A stretch of DNA of 64,000 nt from Setomelanomma holmii (Eukaryota; Ascomycota; Dothideomycetes; Pleosporales; Phaeosphaeriaceae): contig ML978237.1 in assembly GCA_010015745.1 (NCBI GenBank), forward strand, positions 62,001-126,000, given 5' to 3'. Numbering within the stretch: the stretch's first letter is position 1; every line of letters starts with the position of its first letter. The position numbers and the translations under genes were made by a program. The notes below the pieces were generated by a model that worked only from the letters and a program-made list of their open reading frames with translations, was not told the origin of the DNA and made no database searches. Below, one piece after another: positions 1 to 10,686 of the stretch.

Positions 1-198
1 GCATGTCCGAACTAATGCCGCACCATGCCACTTCTTACAAACGCCATGCTACACCATCCCGCATCACTTCGACTTCGCTGTTCTCGTGGACGTTCCTAAC
101 AGGTCGGGCTGGTCGGCAAGAGGAAATCTCTGTGTGATACGACCTTTTTCGAAAGAACATCGTTTCCTTCCAGCTGTCCTGTACTTCACGTCTTCCAT

Positions 199-507
199 CT
201 AGCAGTCGTTGCGATAGTTCCCAGGTTCGCAGCCGCGCCTCAGGCCGCTTGCGAAGTTGTAGTCGTCGTCATCGTCGTCCCTCGCGCGGAGCAGTTCCTT
301 CGACCAGCCTTGAAACGGCTTCTTGATCGCGGACTTGAGCGAGAAAGTGCCAAGAGAGTGTGTGTGGTTTGGTGATGAGTGCGACCGCTTATAAGAGGGC
401 GCAATTGAGGGAGCGCGGGTCGATGGACTCGACGAGGTTGGTGATGACATTGTGTCGTTTGTGCTAGCCAAAAGTGGTTTTCGTTGGAAAGTGCAGTAAT
501 CGTCCAA
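199..507 (-). CDS. Small Ser/Pro-rich protein of unknown function
   Basis: A 102-residue single-exon frame begins with ATG at 507 and ends at 199. I do not recognise a family. The first half is Ser/Thr/Pro-rich (about residues 15-50). It is followed by a short basic/aromatic segment (SAIKKPFQGW, about 59-68) and a run of six Asp (about 77-82), so the protein is probably largely disordered. A TATATA-like stretch lies about 75 bp upstream on the minus strand (plus strand near 574-580), which supports a transcription unit. No signal peptide or membrane helix is visible. The next gene (958-2251) is on the same strand. It could still be a chance frame; a short gene is supported only by the TATA-like element and the amino-acid bias. 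Confidence 0.4.
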   Translation of the reverse strand: MDDYCTFQRKPLLASTNDTMSSPTSSSPSTRAPSIAPSYKRSHSSPNHTHSLGTFSLKSAIKKPFQGWSKELLRARDDDDDDYNFASGLRRGCEPGNYRNDC

Positions 508-957
508 GCGACCTATAGCAAAGGGCTGAGAAGAATGTGTTTTTGGTTGTTCAAGAGGAGCCAGGGCGTGCTTTGGCTATATATCATGCCAACTGCGAAG
601 CTAGAATGGTAGTCACCCCAACAGGTCTGTGGCCGAGTTATCGCCGTGTATAGTTCTTCACAAAAACCTTTGATATTGTCGAGAAGTACCCACTCTTATC
701 TGACCAATACTACCTTTGACCACTCAGATCCCAGTATTTCGCGTAAATGAATATTGCATCAGTAGAGAATCTTGATTGGTATGTGGCAAACGGCAATGTT
801 TCGGATGTTCGGAGGCGCTCGGCGAATTGTAGTTCGGGAAAGACCGGAGATGAATCAAAGGACAGTAAGCAGCGAGTCGCTGTCAAATTTTGGTGTTACT
901 TTAAAGATGCAACAGAAATAATTTGCTGAGTATTGGGCCTCGCATGGCGATGCTGCA
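508..957. other. Intergenic stretch, no gene seen
   Basis: This stretch holds the presumed promoter of the small gene ending at 507, including a TATATA-like run near 574-580. The short open frames here have no family resemblance or splice support. Confidence 0.5.
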
Positions 958-2251
958 CTAATCTTGAGCACTTCCACTCCTCAAGTACGTCCGTGGCGGC
1001 GATGAGGGTGACATGATTGCGACTGAGCTCCGACCGCCCTTCGTGTACTCAGATTGTGTCTCGGTCCTGTCACTTCTATCTTGCTGCACAGTCGTCGTAA
1101 CTCTAATGCCTTTTGAGTCTGCGGCTAGCTCTTCCTGGCTACTTGCGGCGTCGTTCCAGTATACTCCAGTGTTCGACATCCTCGATCGACTCGTGCTGCT
1201 TGCGGCAGGTTTCATTTCGATCTCGTCGGTGCGACTTCGTCCTGGACCTGATCTACTCTGACCATGACAAATATACCCGCTGCTGTTGTATGATGCTTGC
1301 GTTGCGCGAGTAGTGCGGTACAGGACGGCGAACGCTGGGCAGCAACCAATGCAGATGGCGATGGCGGATTCGATGATGGTCCACAAAGCGAGCCATGTCG
1401 GACTTGGAGACGTATTCCCGCCAGTCTTCATGCCGATTTGAATGACACGGATAGTTGCGAATGCGATGCACACGAAGCCCGATCCGAACAGTGCAATGAT
1501 CCCGATCTTCTGACCGCGCGCCATCTGCAGGTTCCATACCAACTTGATGGGGAAGGCCATGACTTCAAGAGTCATTGTAAGCGACTACTTACCCACTGTA
1601 TAGCTTGGTACTTACTCATGAAGTCGGACAAGATATCCACGGAGTATGAGGTGTACAGGCTGGCTAGTTGGCCGCGCACGCTGCGTGGTCCGGAACACTC
1701 TCCCTTACTTAGACTTGCCGCAAAGTCAGGGCACGAGGTCAAATACGACACGACGCATCCAGCAAGAGACTGTCTTAGTTAGTCATCAAGGTTGAAGACG
1801 TCGTGGCTGGGAATCTTACCACCAGGCAGAAGATGAACAGTGCCCACCAGAGTCTCATATAAACTCTGGGTAGGCCTTCCATCAACTTCTTGTAGAGCGC
1901 CAGCAAAGATAGCTTGACTGACCACAGCGCAATCCAGAAGAGCGTGGTCGTGACGAACATCATGCGGATATAGTGAATGATGTCCTCCAGCATGGTCGGC
2001 CACGGTTCGATAAGTCCCAAGCTGACCCGCCCAATTTTGTAGATCTTCGGCACTATCATAAAGTAGCAGATCGACATTGTGAGGAAACATATGAAAGCGA
2101 AGTAGATCAGGTAGTCAGGCATCTCCATTTTCTTTCGCTTCCAGATCTGGATTGTGAGTCGTGCCAGACAGAATACAGATGCCAGAATGACCATGGCATA
2201 GGCGATTTGGACGAATCGCTTTTCCGAAATGATTTCCTGGTAGGTTGACAT
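958..2251 (-). CDS. Pth11-like seven-transmembrane receptor (fungal rhodopsin-domain family)
   Basis: Three exons, 2251-1820, 1769-1616 and 1562-958, give 396 residues. The introns are 50 and 53 nt, with GTAAG donors and a CTAAC branch before the first acceptor. ATG 2251 starts MSTYQEII. Hydrophobic helices follow: about 13-35 (AYAMVILASVF), 44-66 (YLIYFAFICFL) and 98-117 (TTLFWIALWSVKLSLLALY). After them come the family hallmarks SYLTSC, SLYTSYSVDILSDFMIMAFPIKLVWNLQM and a hydrophobic GIIALFGSGF segment. The tail from about residue 265 is Ser/Thr-rich and cytoplasmic in style. Members of this family sit in the plasma membrane and include Pth11 of Magnaporthe, a surface-sensing receptor; the ligand here is unknown. 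The gene is intact, in contrast to the broken relative at 46119-47710. Confidence 0.88.
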
Positions 2252-4160
2252 TGATGCAGTCCGGGGTAAGCAAGGGCGATCTTGAGATGCCGATTGCTGA
2301 TGTAGGGAAGAGGACTGTTCACAGCAAGTACAGTCTCCAAGCTTCGTGATCGTAAACAGAACGTAAAATACCTTCCGCATTCCAAGATCGACATAGCTGT
2401 TTCTGAGCCCAGCAGTGAGCTCATGCATAGCAAGATTGCTGTCACTCTGGCGCAGCAGGATTTTGCTTCTGATTTTCGAGCGTGTCCGGGTGCCGCATGG
2501 CGAGCTAGGTAAGTAGTGTAGGATGCGACATGCATCGGGCACCTCACCAACTTAAGCTCCGAACGCGGGAAGGTGTTGAGACACATTAAACTGTGCCTGA
2601 AAAACTGCAAATACATGTGGAGATCAATAATGGGAGCTTGGTGTCTGTATAATCCCCGGCCTGCCATTTCTTCAGTGTCAAGGCCATCGCTCAATCGGTA
2701 TATCTAGAAAAGTAAATGCAGTGTTTCATGCTGTACGACGTCCACATCTCCTGATAGGCTGCTGAAGAGAACGAAAGCACGTGGCCTTCCGAGAATGATC
2801 GTCCGTTGTCGCGTCGACTGAGTGGAAATTGTGTACAGTCGGAGCGGGCTGGGCGTGAGGAACCCAGTCGGTAATGCATTCTCGAACAGCCAATGGCCAC
2901 ACTCAACCTGGTCTATGGGTCCCGGACCACGCTTTTCAGGCTCTAGCAAGTTACCTGGCCTCGGTTGAGAGCTCTACTACACGGCACTTCGATGCAGCCA
3001 GGTGGGAGTTCTGGTTCGGAACCATTGTCGTGTTTCCTGCCTTTGGTACATCCCGCAGGCGATAGTGCAGAAGTCACGTAACGCGACGACTTCAATGGAT
3101 GGAGTATTGAAGAAATACGGACGATGGTCTCCATCGAGGTGGTTGTGAGAGGTGTGAAGGAGCGGCCCAACCCTTGAAAGTGTGCCATCCCCTGTCCTGT
3201 TCCGTCCGTGCGCCTGCCGCGTGGGGTCGCGGAAATCCAACAACGCGGCTGCTGTCGTCCACTCCACTGACCTTCACACCATCCGGCCAATCATCTTCTG
3301 CTACAAACATCACGTCTCGGCCACTCGCCGGCTGGCTCCGTGTGGCCTACCTGAGGCCGTTTCGACAATGAAAGGCACATGGCCGTGTGCTCGAGGCGGG
3401 CGGATGAAGCCTGCACGATTTGATTGAGGCGCAGACTTGCATATTAGGTGGCGACTCCACGTCCCTGTAAATCCCAATGCTCTGGTATACTCCCCTGTTC
3501 TAGCGCACAAGTTGCATCCTTTGCGCTCACATTTGCCCGAGGTTGCAGGAACAACAAGAGACAGGTTTTCCAAGCTCACCAACTTTGGCCTGATACAAGC
3601 ACCACCTTCGACCTGGCAATTTCCTACCTCAGTCACGAAAGGTCACCTGTATGCCACTGAGCATCACCAGCAATGTATACTGCTGCCAAGCACACTAAAG
3701 GTGCGGGCCGACCGCAAGATTTGACTTGACCAGGCGGGAAGCCACCGCAGCAGGCCCTTGGTCTGAATCCAGGCAGCAATTCTGTGGTACAAACTCGGAT
3801 GCACTAGGCTACCGACTCCGATTCCTTAAGCACTGATGGACTAACCGAGAGTTGCGATTAATCGCTGAAAGAAGAGAGATGTACGAACCTTCCATGTAGC
3901 TGGGCCGTGTAGGCTGTTCAGAGCAATTTTCGAACGATGTTCGAATGAAAGATCCTGGTCCATTCATCCTTCAGCTTCCGCGGCTACCTATTCTGACCTC
4001 CAATAAAAGCGTGCCTGTCCCGTGGTTGGGCCAAAAGTGTGAAGTCTTCTGCTTTTGCCGGCAAGTTCCGCCTTGACAGGAATCTCCAAAACTCTGGTCA
4101 ACTTTGTGGTAGTCTTGGAACTAGCGTCCCCTGCTTGAGCAGTCCTGAGTCGCAATCAAG
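2252..4160. other. Intergenic region, about 1.9 kb, no supported gene
   Basis: Several overlapping open frames occur on both strands (for example near 2943-3290 and 3310-3636), but none shows a recognisable domain, consistent splice sites or a membrane/secretion signal. The region presumably carries the divergent promoters of the Pth11-like gene and the FAD oxidase. Confidence 0.5.
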
Positions 4161-5918
4161 ATGAAGAACCTAGTTCTTACAACGTTCGTGACTTACGCCG
4201 CGTCTCAGACTTTCGAGCCAGTCGACTTCAACATTACAGATGCCCTCCTCGATAACGGCGTCAATGTTTCAGCCATCCCTGAACTTTCGGGGCTGACGAC
4301 TAGGTCCACGTTGAGTGGATGCGCGGCAGCTGTGAGTGATCAGGCCAATGATCAGTCTGTGACTCTGAAGCTAACCACGTCGCAGTGCACATCTCTTAAG
4401 CTCGTTTTCGGAGACGACCAAGTAGAGCTTCAATCAGAGTCAAGCTATAGTGCCTTCGTGAACGACTTCTGGTCTGCTCAACAACGCGAGATCACTCCTC
4501 AATGTGTGTTCAAACCCGAGAAAGCCTTGGATGTCTCTACATCAATCCTCGTCTCGCGGCTCACGCAATGTCCATTTGCTGCGAAGAGTGGCGGGCACTC
4601 TGCCATACCTGGCGGCTCTAATATCCAAGGAGGCATTACTATTAGCTTCGAGAAGCTGAGCAAGATCGCCTTATCGGCCGACAAGAAGACCGTATCATTC
4701 CAGCCAGGCCACACGTGGTTCGACATTTACACCGCTCTCGAGAAGTACAACGTAGCCGTCATCGGAGGTCGCGTAAGTCGTCAATCCTACGCTGGCGTAT
4801 GGTATTGCTAATGTTTACCCAGGTAGCAAGCGTTGGAGTCGGTGGCTTGACTCTTGGTGGAGGTAAGACTTGTCATCTGTAACTTTATACCCAGACACTC
4901 GCTAACGTGACTATCCTCAGGCATCTCATACTTCTCTAGCATATACGGCCTCGCGTGTGACAACGTCGAGTCGTACGAGCTTGTTACCGCCTCAGGCCTC
5001 ATCATCAACGTCAGCTCAACCAGCTTCCCTGATCTCTACTGGGCTCTACGCGGCGGCGGGAACAACTTTGGTATCGTCACCCAATTCACCGTCGCCGCCA
5101 TCCCGCGAGCCCCAAAGATGTGGGGAGGTATGCGAACCTATCTCTCGACAGAATTCCCGGCCCTGATCGACGCTTACTACAACCTTGGCATGAACGCCAA
5201 GAAAGACGGTAAAGCGCACCAGATCCTCTCATTCGGCTGGGGTGGCATCGAAGTCGCACAAGTTGAGCTCGAATACGCAGACCCCATCGCCAACGCCTCC
5301 ATCTTGTCGGAATACAACGCAATCTCAGGCGCAATCGCAGACCAAACAGCCGTCAGAAGTCTAGCAGAACTCACCTCGCTCCTCGAAGGTCCAGCCAGCG
5401 GCGCCGGACTGCGCCAGGCATTCTGGACATTGTCCATCAAGCTCGACAAGGAACTAGCCAGCGTCACCAAGGACATCTTCTTCGAAGAACTCCCTGCCAT
5501 TCTCGATGCCGCAGATATCTTACCAGCCATCTCATTACAAGTCCTGACCGACCCGATACTCGAGAAAATGAGCACGCGCGGCGGTAACGCACTTGGTCTC
5601 AGTGCCGCCGACGGACCGATCATGAACGTCCTAGTCGCGGTGAAGTGGAGTAACAGCGCGGACGATGCGAGGATCAATCAGTTCGCAGCGCGAGTGAAGG
5701 ATAGGGCTGTCGCTGCGGCGGAGGCAAAGGGCAAGGCGCTGGACTATTTGTACATGAACTACGCGAGTCCGTGGCAGGATGTGGTTGCTGGGTATGGCGC
5801 AGCGAATCAGGCGAGGTTGAAGAGCGTGGCGAAGAAGTATGATCCGACGGGCGTGTTTGAGACGTTGCAGCCGGGGTACTTTAAGTTGAGTGGGGCGCCG
5901 AGGAGTGGGGAACCGTGA
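4161..5918 (+). CDS. Secreted FAD-linked oxidase (PCMH/BBE, berberine-bridge-like)
   Basis: Exons 4161-4772, 4823-4862 and 4921-5918 encode 549 residues. The introns are 50 and 58 nt. MKNLVLTTFVTYAAS at the N-terminus looks like a signal peptide. The FAD-binding PCMH domain contains KSGGHS (His146 is the usual 8-alpha-histidyl FAD attachment site) and GGRVASVGVGGLTLGGG from about 202, then LRGGGNNFGIVT. The C-terminal BBE element contains NYASPWQDVV, YGAANQARLKSVAKKYDPTGVF and ends near QPGYF. Family members oxidise alcohols, sugars or alkaloid-like substrates with O2 in the extracellular space or secretory pathway. Bicovalent enzymes have Cys in the GGRC motif; here that position is Val205, so FAD is probably attached only through His. 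The substrate is unknown. No biosynthetic partner gene is adjacent. Confidence 0.92.
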
Positions 5919-7597
5919 GTGGTAGGACGAGCGGTTCGCAAGTAATGGAGAATGTATTGGTGCTCAAAAGAATATGTGCCCAAGCAGGTCCATGTGTTTT
6001 CCTGGATGTCCTCGTGCAGTGCTCGATTGGCTGTTCCGCAGTCTTGCAGAGCCCGTTCACCTGCTCACTTGTCACACGCCAACTTCCTTCTTCCCGATCA
6101 AGCAATCTCGCGGAAGATGTCGATCGCAGGCCGGGCTCTTGTAAGCCTAACCCTAAGCTCTTGCAGAGTTCTGAAAGCTCGGTGAATTTTCAACCCATCG
6201 CAATCACGTACCTCGGAGTCGCAGGTGTACCCAACCATGCGACTGAGTATAGAGGTCTCGATCTGAAGCCAAACTGTTGCTTTCTCTGTGTTAGCCTCAC
6301 GTGCCGCTCCAAGGATAGTGACTGGCATGTTAAGGCTATGAAATTAAATTTGTATTGCGTGGGTATACACGGCATATTGCCGGTTGAGAGTGGTGTGACG
6401 GTTGACATACATAATGACTTAAGAGCGGAGAATCATATGCGACGTGAATTAAGAGTTGTATTGCTGTACTACACTGCGAGACAAGTTCAATCAACTGGTC
6501 CGGCAAGACTAGCGTGTACATAACGTATAGGTACCTGGAAAGCTCAAAGAAATTAGCTTAAAGATACTTTTGACTGCGCTGACTGACCCTTGACCGTGCT
6601 CTCCTACACGAAGAGCTGCTTGGTATCGAAGATTCGAGATTGGCCCCAGACAGATGTATGCTGGATAGTCTGCCGTGAAGGTAAGCCCAGGAGTAATGAC
6701 AGCACGTCTGCCTGGCTAAGGGAACAGCACTCCGTTCTGGATGATGACACCTCGTCAGCTTACGTTACATTTCAGGTCGGACGGTTCGTTCAGACAAATG
6801 CTAGACCTGTTCGGTACAACGTATAGCTTGAAGAGGTTATATAGGTGCGCTCGAGGGCTGCTGAAAGTCCTAGTTCAACTCATTGCCACGGTAAGTTGCT
6901 GAAACAAGGAGCCTGAGGCTACAGCACGATGTCCAACGACGTAATGCGGTTGTGTGCATGTCAGTCTGGAATGCGAGAACTTCGGATAGACTTGTCGCGC
7001 GGGCGTCTCTTGAGAATTAAATCTTTGATAAAACTTCGCTACACTTTGGCGTTCCCATCCAGGATTGTATAGAGATCAGCCTCTTCTGCCGAGCCGAGAA
7101 TTAGACAGTGTTGAATGCCGTGGTCGTAAATATGTTCGGCTCCAAGATTATTCGTCGATCCTCTATCACTGACTCTGAAACCGGGGCAATGAAAAGCAGC
7201 ATTCCATTGCATAGTCTGACTGATGACTGAGGTATCTGCAATTGTCTTGTCGGGCCTCGAATCAGGACGTGTAGTAAATCAAACGGAGGTGGGGACGGTT
7301 GGGATGCACTATTGATCGATTCCGATGTCATCGGGTTTAACTGTATAGACGCTGTCCTGATCAACGCTGGTTTGTATGCCTGCATGTTTGATGCTCGATG
7401 CACTACATCTGAGGGCTTTGACCGTACGCCGACTGAGAGTAAGCGCTGCTTTTACTACTGGAATTCCTATACGCATTGCTGTCGGGAGTACCATACTGAG
7501 CCATGGCTTCATGAGGGTCTGGACTGTGGGTGCTATACTGAGGGGTAGAGTTATTGCCGGATGCGGCAGGCTGGTAGCAGGACTTGTTGACTCGCTT

Positions 7598-7664
7598 CGA
7601 CGTGCTGAGGCAATCATCGTTCATCGACAGCGAACTGCATCCGGTTGACAAGAATGAGGAGGGT
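7598..7664. repeat. Diverged direct repeat, copy 1
   Basis: This 67-bp stretch matches 8188-8254 in the same orientation at roughly 80% by eye. The shared core is ATCATCGTTCATCGACAGCG, and GTTGACAAGAA is also common to both. Most differences are transitions. On the minus strand it reads SFLSTGCSSLSMNDD. Confidence 0.7.
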
Positions 7665-8187
7665 TGGTATAAACCCCAAGATATGGGGGCTGTACTGCCT
7701 GTATGGACGGCTCTTATGGGCGGTCGGCAGCTCCATTTAGTGGCTTGCTTTTTGCAGGCTATTGCGACCTCGATCACCACTGGAGCGCCTGGCTAGGTGT
7801 GGTGCGGGCTGAGCTGATTGCAGCTTCGGTAGAGGAGTGATGAAATGACGTGTTCTTTGATGCTACACTCTGTGTGCGCACTGCTGAGGATGAAAGCGAC
7901 TAGCAATCTTGAGGGTTGACGCTCCACGCTGCAAGAGCTTCGAGTTCGATCGTTCGAAAGCTCATGAGTCTAGAAGGCTGGTGGTGGGAATTGGATAGGT
8001 AGCTGATCGTTGCGGTCGAGACTAACGATCCCACGTTGCTGTGCAGGAAAGAGGCTGGCTATGCCCAGCCTTCTCCGCACACACGTCGTTCTTATCACGC
8101 TCAGGTACGCAAGCGGCAACACTGCGATGCTCGACATGCCGCGAGCTGAAGTAGCAGGATACGTGTTCGATCGATGTCGGCAGGATT

Positions 8188-8254
8188 TGATGTGTTGCGG
8201 CGATCATCGTTCATCGACAGCGGACCGAATTCAGTTGACAAGAACGAGAACGGG
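8188..8254. repeat. Diverged direct repeat, copy 2
   Basis: Partner of 7598-7664, 590 bp away. On the minus strand it reads SFLSTEFGPLSMNDD. The frame stays open on both sides, from about 8283 down to about 8122. Confidence 0.7.
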
Positions 8255-8483
8255 TCATTGCCAAGTTCACCGCCCAGAAAGCGCCCTGTGTGATGGTCCG
8301 GTCAGCTGGGCTGAACGCAGCCTCAGCGAGCATCTCAAACTCCCGGGTCGAATTCGTGCGATCCTCAGTCCGTTGGCAGAAAGAGAGGGACAGTCACTTG
8401 CTCAACCAGTACCAGCCTCGCGTGCGCATTGCTTTTGCCTTCTCGAATAAGAATATGGCGGGAATGATGGACTGCACATGTCT

Positions 8484-9331
8484 TCACTCAGCGGGCGCTG
8501 GGGAGGAAGCAGAGATGTCAGTAGAAACAGCAGGCGCATTAGGAGCAGACGGTGCAGAATGAAATTGTAGCGAGGCCCCCACTTCATCGAGGAGGTCAAT
8601 CGCGGCCTTGAAATCGGCCATGGCTTGCCTCAACATGGCGATGGCCATTGCCATTTTGTGCAGACCATTTTCTACACGCTTTGCGGCTTGAGCGAGTTTT
8701 GCTGATCATGCGTTAGCGTTATGCGTTGAGACTGTTACTTCATGCGATGTCGAACCTCGCCTCTTGTCACTGAGACTGAGGGCCTCCGCCAGTGTCTCCC
8801 CGCGTGCTTCGAGACGGTCTGACCACCTGGTAGATCTTAGTACTCGTCGTAAGGAAGATTTCTTAGTGCTCACTTCTGCAATGTCGTTTCGAGGGCACTG
8901 GCTAGTGCCTCAGAGGCCCTCATTGTCGGCTCTGGGTAAGCTCCATCCAAAATCCGAATGCGACCATTGCCATTGCATGCCGGGCACACGGACACGCACT
9001 TTGCCGATATATGGCCCGTATCGTGACAGTTGTCACACCTCAATGGTGCCATACACTCGTCTGAGAAGTGATCACCAGTCACTCTGCAGTGGCGACACGT
9101 ATTGCTGCCGACCGGAACTCGTGGCTCAGGTGCAGCCTTCTCAAGACCGAGGGCAGCACGAACGAGCTCGCGAAGTGACTTCCTCTCGGTGGTGACCTCA
9201 GCCACGTTTAGCCTTGGCGCAGGAGTGGTAACCTTGTAGGCCAGAGCGGGCATAGAGGGCTGCATAGCGGTGCTGTCCCCAGCACTTGCTGGCTGCGACG
9301 CAGAAGCAGACCTTTCGACCCCAGTAGACAT
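8484..9331 (-). CDS. Double zinc-knuckle protein with C-terminal coiled coil, unknown function
   Basis: Exons 9331-8874, 8826-8756 and 8701-8484 give 248 residues. Introns are 47 and 54 nt; the second donor (GTTCGA) is weak, but it joins frames without a stop. Residues 1-70 are Ser/Ala/Thr-rich. A cysteine/histidine block follows: C79-C82-H88-C93 (spacing CX2CX5HX4C), a textbook CCHC knuckle C99-C102-H107-C112 (CX2CX4HX4C), and CPACNGNG (116-123), which resembles a half DnaJ-type zinc motif. Residues from about 140 to 220 are Ala/Leu/Lys/Glu-rich and should form a helical coiled coil. The tail is Ala/Ser/Pro-rich. CCHC knuckles normally bind single-stranded nucleic acid. They also occur in retroelement Gag proteins, but no protease or reverse transcriptase is nearby and the gene has introns, so I favour a cellular RNA-binding protein. 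Confidence 0.72.
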
Positions 9332-10603
9332 GATGGTGAGGAGGTAGCGGTGTTATAGAGAAGGAATGACAACGAGTGGTGCACAGGAGGCAATAGTAGC
9401 AAGCCAGCTATCAGTGCTGTCGTTCAGCGAGTTGTGTTGCAGAAAGGTGTGTTTGAGGAGGAAAGGATTTCTGCTTTGTGCATGTGCTGGTTCTTGGTCT
9501 CGAGTACTTTGGATCGGTTGCCAATAGGCCGTGCCAAGTTGTTGCGATGAAGTGACCTTGCTCGGGAAGTTGAGAAGTGCAGGTGCGCAAACCGTGATTG
9601 ATCAGCGAGCTACGGCCTGATGCTATAACCCAACCCTTCACTTATGTTAGTAAATAGAGGTCGCAAGACTTTGACTCACAGGCTGAAGCCTACCTTGACT
9701 GCCACAAGACAGTGCCTTCAAAGATGCTTCTTCAACGAGAGGCTTGCGTCTCTGAGCAAGCAGGATGGACAGAGTGAGAATCCGTATGCCCCGTCTTCGT
9801 GCTTGTTTCCGAGCTTGGAAATTGTCCGAGGTCGAGTATTGCATTTGAGTAGAGGACACAGGTCGCACGGGATGATATGAGTATTTAAGAAACCGCGTCC
9901 CCACCTGCTCCGCACGGGACAATATCGTGGTGCATATTGTCGATGTTGGGAACGGTCCGTGTACGCAATTCTTGGAGGCTGCGGCCATCTCCGCCACAAG
10001 ATACCGTTCGTTGCGCGTTCTGCTTGATGCATTCGAAAGGTCTCAAGGCAAGTGCTCAAAGTCTCGGATGTATGGCGCGACTGCACTATGAAACACTTCC
10101 CACTTCTGGAATATGCCAAGCCTTGAAGTTTGAACGTTACGCTTTTATAAGTGCGGATTGATATCGTGATGCCTGATGTCGATGTTGGTTCGAGGTCTCT
10201 ACCGAACTTTGGTACACTACGGCTGTGCTTGCATTTAATACATCAGTACCGAGCCAAGATTGAAGACTTCGAACACTAAATAGTTTTAGTCTCCGATTGT
10301 TGTGAGTGGTGTGAAGGTGCGTTCAAGCTCGGTGATGGTCACTCGAAGTCCGTAGGATTCGAAAGACCTGCTCTACCGTGTCATCTGTACACGCATTTGC
10401 CGCTGGTACATGGCGACACGAGCACATTGCGAGTTCGTAGGAACTTAAAACTCCCGTAACAGTATTTGATCGAGAGCCCAAAAAGAGATGGGTGTCTCTT
10501 AATGTGAAGTCGTGGGTATAGGCAGCGGCCGCGGCACAAACGTGTATACCAAGTCCAAAAAGTCCCACAAAAAGCAAAAAATTCAACGAAAGGCGAGCAT
10601 AAT
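9332..10603. other. Intergenic region, about 1.3 kb
   Basis: It carries the presumed promoter of the zinc-knuckle gene at its left end and the Pol III terminator of the tRNA gene at its right end. Open frames near 9644-10119 on both strands overlap each other and have no recognisable domain. Confidence 0.45.
10576..10581 (-). terminator. Pol III terminator of tRNA-Asp
   Basis: A run of six T on the minus strand begins about 23 nt after the tRNA 3' end (10604). This is the expected RNA polymerase III stop signal. Confidence 0.75.
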
Positions 10604-10686
10604 CTCTCCAACTGGGAATTGAACCCAGGTCGCCGGCGCAATGCAATATTGACAAGCCGGAATACTGACCACTATACTATTGAAGA
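10604..10686 (-). tRNA. tRNA-Asp (anticodon GTC) with 11-nt intron
   Basis: An 83-nt cloverleaf on the minus strand. The acceptor stem TCTTCAA pairs with TTGGAGA, and the discriminator G at 10604 is the usual Asp identity base. The D arm is GTAT..GTAT with AGTGGTCA in the loop. The anticodon stem CCGGC/GCCGG encloses a loop with anticodon GTC (10653-10651). The T arm holds GGTTCAATTCC (B box). The sequence 10649-10639 interrupts the loop one base 3' of the anticodon, the canonical position for a nuclear tRNA intron. Removing it leaves a 72-nt body and a seven-base loop. No CCA is encoded, as expected for a nuclear tRNA. Confidence 0.93.

Larger units (their letters stand above)
5919..8483. 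other. Intergenic region, about 2.6 kb, with diverged direct repeats
   Basis: No gene is supported. Open frames at 5915-6523 (+), 7403-7780 (-) and 7309-7617 (-) lack recognisable domains. Two diverged direct repeats (7598-7664 and 8188-8254) lie here, and in one minus-strand frame both read as related peptides (SFLST....LSMNDD). This may be a decayed duplicated gene. Confidence 0.45.

Noticed and set aside
1616..1769. Apparent frameshift in exon 2 of the intact Pth11-like gene
   Set aside because: A first reading suggested a one-base loss; re-reading the bases showed the frame is continuous (GPRSVRGQLASLYTSYSVDI).
9590..9640. Possible second tRNA on the minus strand
   Set aside because: No T-arm consensus and the stems do not pair.
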